A DNA stretch of 10,953 nucleotides from Lachnospiraceae bacterium UBA1066 (lineage in GTDB: Bacteria; Bacillota; Clostridia; Lachnospirales; Lachnospiraceae), in the NCBI GenBank assembly GCA_002316215.1, contig DCDB01000362.1, positions 1-10,953 on the forward strand, read 5' to 3'. Shown here in pieces: positions 5,713-10,953 of this stretch. The position numbers were made by a program, and so were the translations under genes. Below the pieces are notes generated by a model that did not search any database, was not told where the DNA came from, and worked only from the letters and a program-made list of their open reading frames with translations. The number at the start of each line of letters is the position of its first letter. Positions within the stretch are counted from its first letter, which is position 1.

Positions 5713-5845
5713 AAGATTGAAGAAACAGAATCACTGCCGGTTGCAGCAAGAACCAGGAAAAATGTTGACACGAAAAAAGAACAGCCCACAGCAACGTCTC
5801 TTTTACGTTTGCGATCTGCCAGTATTTACAGCAGGAGGAATGGGC

Positions 5846-8677
5846 ATGAAAGAGAGCCTGTATGCGAAGCGTTTTATTTGTTCAATTATAATAATTTCTT
5901 TGATGATCTGTCTGTTCCCGCTGTCCGCACTGGCAACTGAAAATAACGCCGGCGTTATTAAAGTCGGGGTTCTCAACAATTCAAGTTACGCTTATCAGGA
6001 TGACAGCGGGGTGTGGCGCGGAAGCGACGTCGAGTGCATGATAGACATTGCGCAGAAAGCCGGGTTCGAAGTGGAGTTTATTGATTCCACTACCGATGTC
6101 GACCTTTTTAAGCACCTGGATGACGGTACATATGACATACTTGCCGATATGGCCAAAGGTCCTGATTTTAAGGATAATTATCTTTTTACGGATGAGATGA
6201 TCGGTACCGCATATTCTACCCTTGCTGTACGTGCTGATGACAGCAGATGGGATTATGGCAATGTCGACCAAATAAGCCGCATGAAGATTGGTGTAATCGG
6301 CCTTTATCAGACGAACTCCGATTTCAGAGCATGGTGTACCGAACACGGCATAACTCCCAATATCGTCGAATACAGCGACATTGCGGCAATGTCGGCCGCA
6401 CTCGAAAGCGGTGAAATTGACGGCGAACTGTATCTGGCTGAGGACGGTGCCGGGTATGCGGAAAAATTTCATACGATTCTGAAATTTCTTCCCGAACCGA
6501 TTTATTTTATGTTTCGGAAAAACGACGTGGAACTCAAAAACAATGTAGACAGCGCCCTGTCGCAGATACTTTCAGGAAATACAGATTATCTGATCAATCT
6601 GAAGAACAAATATGAAACGCAGTTTAATGGCGGCGTCCTGCCGCTTTCTTCCGTTGAAAATGATTATATACGGGAACATCCGACAGTCAGCGTCGCAGTC
6701 GTTTCAGATGATGCTCCGTATTATAAACGGAACTCCGACGGTACTGCAGGGGGGATCATTCCCGATTATTATGCCCTGATAACAGGCTGGTCCGGACTTA
6801 AATTTCACTATGATGTCTATGATACCTATGAGGATGCAATTGCGGCAGTGGCAGGCGGAAGGTCTGACATATTTGGCGTCTTTAGCAACGGGCTTATTGC
6901 GGCTTCCCAAAGCGGTCTTTCTCTTACTGACAGTATATCGACCATAAGCTGTATCCTTTTGTCAAGTCCCGATACCGATACCTCCGACATCAGGAATCTG
7001 GCAGTTCCCAATAAGATGACCGACACGCTCAGAATCAATATTGGAAGATCCTTCCCGAATTCTGAGATAACAGGATATAAGAATTCGAAGGACAGTTTCG
7101 ATGCAGTGAAAAGCAAGCAGGCAGATGCGGCGATTCTTGGATTTCCCGGTGCAACGTGGCTGATCAATCAGACAAATTCAACTTCATACAGCGTTATTCC
7201 GGTACCGGATCTCACGTATGACGTCTGCGCGGCTGTAAAATCGGATAATCAGACTCTGTGTACCATAATGAATAAAAGCATCGCGGCAACCAAAGGCAGT
7301 TTTACCGGTATCACGATTAAAGATACTATTCCGCAAAATGATCTTCAGACAATAATCTCGCGAATACCGCCCGTTATGGTGATTGCGGTCGTCCTGATTC
7401 TGGTATTGCTGGTGGTGGGACTTCTCTGGGCGATACTCAAGCTCAGGCACAGGCAAAGAGAGCACGCAGCCGTGCTTAAAGCAAAGTATGAATCTGAGCA
7501 GCAGCGGGTCAGGGCAGAAGCAGCAGAAAAAAGTGCGGAGGAGAAAAATGCTTTTTTCTCAAACATCAGCCACGATATGCGTACGCCGCTCAATGCCATT
7601 ACCGGTTTTATCCGGATGGCCAAAAAGAGTGATCTGCCTGTCGAAACAAGGAATGAGTATCTGGAAAAAGCTGAACAGTCAGGCTTTCTTTTAATGGCTC
7701 TGGTGGATGATACGCTGACTATCTCAAAAGCCAACAGCGGAAAATTGAAAATTCAGCCCGAGCCTGTGCGATTAAGAGAATTGATTGCCGCAATCATTGT
7801 TCCGATACAGGCTGCGGCAAAGAAAAAGAACATCACATTCACGGTGGATTATTCGAATGCGCTTGACAGAATTATCATGGCGGACAAGCTCAGTGTACAA
7901 AAAATCTTCCTCAATCTGTTGACAAATGCTGTTAAATATACGCCGGAGGGCGGCAATGTCCGTCTGGATATTTTCAACTCACCCGGTAATGGGAGTTCTA
8001 CTGATTCTGTTCTTGTTGTCAGCGATGACGGAATCGGAATGTCGGACGAGTTCCTGCCTCATATTTTTGAACCATTTGCACAGGAAAAGCAAAAGGGCTA
8101 TGAGTCAGTCGGTACGGGCCTGGGACTTTCCATTGTGAAAAAGCTTGTTGACCTGATGGGCGGTACGATAACTGTAAAAAGTGAAAAAGGAAAAGGCACC
8201 TCATTTACCGTGCGGCTCCACTTCGAAGAAGCGAAAGATGCTGTCGCTTTGGAGACGGTAAGCAATCCCCTCTCCAGGATCAATCTTTCAGGGAAACGGG
8301 TTTTACTGTGTGAGGATAATGCGCTGAACCGTGAAATTGCAGTCGCAATAATCCGGGACAAAGGCATCATCGTGGTAACGGCTGAAAACGGAGAAATAGG
8401 CGTTCAGAAGTTTTCAGCAAGTGCGACAGACGAATATGACGCGATTCTGATGGACATTCGAATGCCTGTTATGGATGGTTATGAAGCAACAAGGCAGATA
8501 AGAGCCATGAATCGTCCTGACGCTAAGACCATACCGATCATAGCCATGACGGCTGACGCATTCGCGGACGACATACAAAAATGCATGCAGGCAGGCATGA
8601 GCGGTCATATTCCCAAGCCCATCGATCCGGACAAATTCTATGAGGTTTTGAACGAGAACATAAAGAATACCCGATAG
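5846..8677 (+). CDS. Hybrid sensor histidine kinase with two SBP_bac_3-type sensing domains and a receiver
   Basis: From the ATG at 5846 (GGAGG 7 nt upstream) the protein has 943 residues. The order is: signal peptide (1-30, ending LSALA); two amino-acid-binding-protein-like domains outside the membrane (about 37-265 and 277-500; note GVIKVGVLNN and VSVAVVSDDAPYY as first strands); one membrane helix (about 509-532); a short coiled coil; HisKA with His576 in SHDMRTPLNAI; HATPase_c with N690 and N694, DDGIGM at 727-732 and GTGLGL at 756-761; then a receiver with E823, D824, phospho-acceptor D870, T902 and K924. All key residues are present. It probably detects a small ligand outside the cell and passes phosphate from His576 to Asp870. 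There is no HPt or DNA-binding output domain, so later steps lie elsewhere. The frame continues upstream of 5846, but the signal peptide and ribosome binding site support this start. Confidence 0.95.
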   Translation: MKESLYAKRFICSIIIISLMICLFPLSALATENNAGVIKVGVLNNSSYAYQDDSGVWRGSDVECMIDIAQKAGFEVEFIDSTTDVDLFKHLDDGTYDILADMAKGPDFKDNYLFTDEMIGTAYSTLAVRADDSRWDYGNVDQISRMKIGVIGLYQTNSDFRAWCTEHGITPNIVEYSDIAAMSAALESGEIDGELYLAEDGAGYAEKFHTILKFLPEPIYFMFRKNDVELKNNVDSALSQILSGNTDYLINLKNKYETQFNGGVLPLSSVENDYIREHPTVSVAVVSDDAPYYKRNSDGTAGGIIPDYYALITGWSGLKFHYDVYDTYEDAIAAVAGGRSDIFGVFSNGLIAASQSGLSLTDSISTISCILLSSPDTDTSDIRNLAVPNKMTDTLRINIGRSFPNSEITGYKNSKDSFDAVKSKQADAAILGFPGATWLINQTNSTSYSVIPVPDLTYDVCAAVKSDNQTLCTIMNKSIAATKGSFTGITIKDTIPQNDLQTIISRIPPVMVIAVVLILVLLVVGLLWAILKLRHRQREHAAVLKAKYESEQQRVRAEAAEKSAEEKNAFFSNISHDMRTPLNAITGFIRMAKKSDLPVETRNEYLEKAEQSGFLLMALVDDTLTISKANSGKLKIQPEPVRLRELIAAIIVPIQAAAKKKNITFTVDYSNALDRIIMADKLSVQKIFLNLLTNAVKYTPEGGNVRLDIFNSPGNGSSTDSVLVVSDDGIGMSDEFLPHIFEPFAQEKQKGYESVGTGLGLSIVKKLVDLMGGTITVKSEKGKGTSFTVRLHFEEAKDAVALETVSNPLSRINLSGKRVLLCEDNALNREIAVAIIRDKGIIVVTAENGEIGVQKFSASATDEYDAILMDIRMPVMDGYEATRQIRAMNRPDAKTIPIIAMTADAFADDIQKCMQAGMSGHIPKPIDPDKFYEVLNENIKNTR

Positions 8678-8922
8678 CTATCCGCTGAAGTTTTTTGAGA
8701 ACAGCAAAGTCACATTGTCCGCGCCGTTTACGCAGGCTTCAATCTAAAACGGTACTATTTCAAAAGACAGATGAATACTTAATCAGCGCCGGAACTTCTG
8801 CTTTATAAGAGACTGCTGTGTCATGCGACCATATTCAAGTGAAAAAGCATCTTTTGAAACCTTAAACGTAATACTTTAGATAATCTATCACGTTGATTTC
8901 AACAAGTGTGGGAGGCATGGCA
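8678..8922. promoter_or_regulatory. Intergenic region with possible weak promoter for the lipoprotein gene
   Basis: No terminator hairpin is evident after the kinase stop. TTGAAA (8854-8859) and GATAAT (8879-8884) are 19 bp apart, a weak promoter candidate for the next gene. No reading frame here is convincing. Confidence 0.3.
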
Positions 8923-9927
8923 ATGAACAAGTACAAGTTATGGAAGATCGTCGCAGCCTGTCTCTTTGCTGCGTCAGGCTGCTGCATGCTGAGCGGATGC
9001 TCATCCTCCAAAACCGCTGCGAAAGAAAATGTAACAATCTATACAAGCATTGAGGATTATAGAATTGAATACCTGAGCAAACGTCTGGAGGAGACGTTTC
9101 CGGGCTATGATGTGAACATCGTGTTTTATTCGACGGGCGATCATATCGCAAAGCTTTTAGCGGAGGGAATCAATACCGACTGCGATATCACCCACAGTCT
9201 CGGATACAGCTATCTCCAGCAACTGGATGAAAAAGGCTGTCTCGCCGATCTTTCTTCCTATGACAAGTCCATCTATGATGAGAACCTGATCATCAGCGAC
9301 GATTTTCTGCCGCAGGAGCGGGGCAGCGGCGCCGTCATACTGAACACGCAGCTTTTGGAAGAGCTTGGACTCGACGAGCCGGAATCCTATGAAGATCTGC
9401 TAAGACCTGAGTATCGGGGGCTGGTCTCCATGCCGGACCCAAAAGCTTCCAGCACGGGGTATATTTTTTACAAATCCCTTGTCAACGCCTGGGGCGAAGA
9501 AAAGGCTCTGAATTATTTTGACAAGCTGACGGACAATATTCTTCAGTACACAGAGTCCGGTTCCGGACCGCTGAAAGCCGTGGCCGAAGGCAAGGCCGTC
9601 GCAGGTCTCGGAACGACGGCAACCGCTGTCGCCAAAATCAACGAGGGTTCGCCGCTCAAGATTACTTTTTTTGAGGAAGGCGCGCCCTATGCCGTATATG
9701 GGCAGGCCATCATAAAGGGCAAGGAAGAGCGCAAGGCCGTGAGGGACGTTTTTAATTTTCTCGTCAACACCTTCAATTATGAAAACTGTGAGCGCTACAT
9801 GCCTGAGACTCTTTATAAAGACAAGACCTTCTCACTTGAGAATTATCCGCAGAATATCAAATACGCGGATATGAGCAATAACACCGTGGAGGAAAAGGAA
9901 AGACTTCTGGCTGAGTGGAATCACTGA
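8923..9927 (+). CDS. Extracellular solute-binding lipoprotein (FbpA/AfuA-like)
   Basis: From the ATG at 8923 (GGGAGG 7 nt upstream) the protein has 334 residues. A lipoprotein signal peptide ends at LSGC with the acylated Cys26, then SSS. The mature part is a periplasmic-binding-protein type II fold of the kind that binds Fe(III), 2-aminoethylphosphonate or polyamines: NVTIYTSIEDYRIEYLSKRL at the first strand, LEETFPG, ERGSGAVILNTQLLEELG, then ASSTGYIFYKSLVNAWGEEKAL. The ligand cannot be fixed by reading. No ABC permease or ATPase gene is next to it; the neighbours are sensors with binding-protein domains. The downstream sensor gene starts 13 bp after its stop, so they probably form one operon. 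It may bind a ligand for signalling rather than uptake. Confidence 0.9.
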   Translation: MNKYKLWKIVAACLFAASGCCMLSGCSSSKTAAKENVTIYTSIEDYRIEYLSKRLEETFPGYDVNIVFYSTGDHIAKLLAEGINTDCDITHSLGYSYLQQLDEKGCLADLSSYDKSIYDENLIISDDFLPQERGSGAVILNTQLLEELGLDEPESYEDLLRPEYRGLVSMPDPKASSTGYIFYKSLVNAWGEEKALNYFDKLTDNILQYTESGSGPLKAVAEGKAVAGLGTTATAVAKINEGSPLKITFFEEGAPYAVYGQAIIKGKEERKAVRDVFNFLVNTFNYENCERYMPETLYKDKTFSLENYPQNIKYADMSNNTVEEKERLLAEWNH

Positions 9928-9940
9928 GAAAGGGAAGGCG

Positions 9941-10953
9941 GTGAGACGTTTGAACGGTATCCGGGGCAGCACGAGGAAAATGGGGGGCGGCGCGATTCAG
10001 CGTCTTGTCTCCTTGTTCCTTGCGCTGCTTTTTTCCATAGGCTGCTTCTGCCGGCCGGTGCTTGCGGCCGGGACGTCGTCCGCTGCGGGGCAGCAGGTCG
10101 TGCACGCGGGTTTTTTCCGCTTTGATGGTTATCACGAAATGAATTCCGCGGGCGAGAAGTCAGGTTACGGCTATGATTTCCTGCAGATGATCGCCGGGTA
10201 TGCCAACTTCAAGTATATTTATGTCGGCTATCAGAAAACCTGGGCGGATATGCTGGATATGCTGGACAGCGGCGAAATCGACATGCTGACCTATGCGGTT
10301 AAAACGCCGGAATACGAGAAACGCTTTGATTTCAGCGAGCACAGCATCGGCACCAGTTTTGCGATTCTGACCACGTCAGCTTCAAATACCGCTTTTGCCG
10401 CCAATGATTACAGTCCCTTCAACGGTATGAGGGTCGGTTTCATCCGGGGTGCGAACCGCAAGGCTGCGTTTGACGATTACGCGAAAGGAAAGGGTTTTTC
10501 TTATACGCCGGTATATTATGAGGATATTGCCAGTATGAAAACCGCTCTGGCGGACGGCAGCGGGATCGACGCCATGGTGTCGGACGAGCTGCGGGTTCTG
10601 TCCAACGAAGTAATCCTTGACAAATTTGACCGGCAGGATATCTACGTCATGGTGAAGAAGGGCAATTCGGAGCTGCTGCACACCATCGACGAGGCTATCA
10701 GAAAACTGAATATGGCGGATCCGGGCTGGAACGTTGACTTGAAGAAAAAGTACTTTCTTTCCGATTACTCAGCAAGCTTTTCAATGACTCCTGCGGAAAC
10801 AAAATATGTTGAAGACCTCTCATCATCAGGTGCAAAACTAAAAGTACTGTTTAATCCTGCGCGTTATCCGTTTTCGTATTATAAAGACGGCGTGGCCGCC
10901 GGGGTCCTGGTGGATGTATTCAAAAATATCGCTGCTGAATATGGTCTGCCTTA
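9941..10953 (+). CDS. Tandem SBP_bac_3 sensor protein, 5' part (open at the right edge)
   Basis: The frame from GTG 9941 is open to the end of the window, giving 337 visible residues. AGGG at 9931-9934 lies 6 nt upstream; TTG 9950 and ATG 9980 are alternative starts. A signal peptide (about 18-43, RLVSLFLALLFSIGCFC, ending VLAAG) leads into one complete SBP_bac_3-like domain at about residues 53-272 (GYDFLQMIAGY, SGEIDMLTYAV, EKRFDFSEHSIG, GMRVGFIRG). A second such domain begins at about 298 (KLKVLFNPARYPFSYYKDG). The layout matches the N-terminal half of the hybrid kinase at 5846, so the missing C-terminus is probably a kinase, GGDEF or similar signalling output; which one cannot be seen. 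The lack of a stop codon in the window is why the gene could be overlooked. Confidence 0.87.
   Translation, partial: MRRLNGIRGSTRKMGGGAIQRLVSLFLALLFSIGCFCRPVLAAGTSSAAGQQVVHAGFFRFDGYHEMNSAGEKSGYGYDFLQMIAGYANFKYIYVGYQKTWADMLDMLDSGEIDMLTYAVKTPEYEKRFDFSEHSIGTSFAILTTSASNTAFAANDYSPFNGMRVGFIRGANRKAAFDDYAKGKGFSYTPVYYEDIASMKTALADGSGIDAMVSDELRVLSNEVILDKFDRQDIYVMVKKGNSELLHTIDEAIRKLNMADPGWNVDLKKKYFLSDYSASFSMTPAETKYVEDLSSSGAKLKVLFNPARYPFSYYKDGVAAGVLVDVFKNIAAEYGLP

Larger units (their letters stand above)
5583..5845. other. Leader region upstream of the hybrid kinase
   Basis: This stretch lies between the ferredoxin remnant and the kinase start. It holds a perfect 16-bp palindrome (5617-5632) and a candidate promoter (5684-5712). 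An open + strand frame from 5608 encodes a charged segment (DIKRKADLEDWFYKMYDK) that I do not recognise; it lacks a ribosome binding site and runs into the kinase gene out of frame, so I do not call it a gene. Confidence 0.5.

Noticed and set aside
5684..5845. A 54-residue N-terminal extension of the hybrid kinase
   Set aside because: The extension has no ribosome binding site and would bury the signal peptide; GGAGG before ATG 5846 and the hydrophobic segment right after it support the shorter form. The first bases also overlap the promoter candidate.
5608..5940. A 110-codon + strand frame before and overlapping the kinase start
   Set aside because: Charged residues in its middle look protein-like, but there is no ribosome binding site and no family resemblance, and its last third is the kinase signal peptide read in another frame.
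8888..9151. An 87-codon minus-strand frame
   Set aside because: It is antisense to the lipoprotein gene, which has a clear ribosome binding site, lipobox and fold motifs.

Overview
The window reads like chromosomal DNA of an anaerobic gut-type Firmicute, probably Clostridia/Lachnospiraceae. The reasons are strong GGAGG-type ribosome binding sites, a Gram-positive cell-wall sorting signal (VPPTGD plus membrane segment plus basic tail), an InlB-type repeat surface protein, an azlCD/XRE-cupin module, and very large sensor kinases with paired solute-binding domains. This taxonomic guess is inference; no rRNA or tRNA gene is present.

Layout. Positions 1-956 (+) are the 3' end of a cell-wall-anchored surface protein, closed by a near-perfect terminator at 968-1003. 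Positions 1005-1466 hold gene debris: a + strand DUF1254-like fragment abuts a - strand fragment of an HK97-type phage portal protein N-terminus. Positions 1467-2513 (-) encode a Fic-domain AMP-transferase with an N-terminal inhibitory motif and a C-terminal winged helix; three copies of an 8-bp box (TTCCCTTA) lie over its promoter and start. Positions 2571-2789 carry no gene I can support. Positions 2790-3850 (-) are azlD and azlC, translationally coupled branched-chain amino acid exporter genes, divergent from an XRE-cupin regulator (3960-4505, +). Two copies of ACAATCGTTAA in the shared intergenic region are candidate operators.

Immediately after the regulator lies a C-terminal msrA fragment (4507-4662, +). 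A two-gene cupin/DUF488 operon follows on the - strand (5434 to 4677), preceded in the same direction by the C-terminal tail of a ferredoxin (5436-5582). The part of 5583-5845 upstream of the next gene holds a perfect 16-bp palindrome and a plausible promoter.

The right third (5846-10953, +) is a signalling cluster. It comprises a 943-residue hybrid histidine kinase with two extracytoplasmic SBP_bac_3-like domains, a lipoprotein solute-binding protein of the FbpA/AfuA type, and the start of a second tandem-SBP protein that runs off the window. The last two genes are 13 bp apart and look like one operon. No ABC permease or ATPase gene is visible, so the lipoprotein may deliver ligand to the sensors, or its transporter may be elsewhere.

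The clearest hidden content is a series of broken genes not apparent from simple ORF calling: DUF1254, phage portal, msrA and ferredoxin. They mark this as a region of repeated insertion and deletion. I see no CRISPR array, transposase, integrase or tRNA, and no clear case for a wholly new defence system; the Fic gene with its iterated operator boxes and the SBP/sensor cluster are the best candidates for follow-up.
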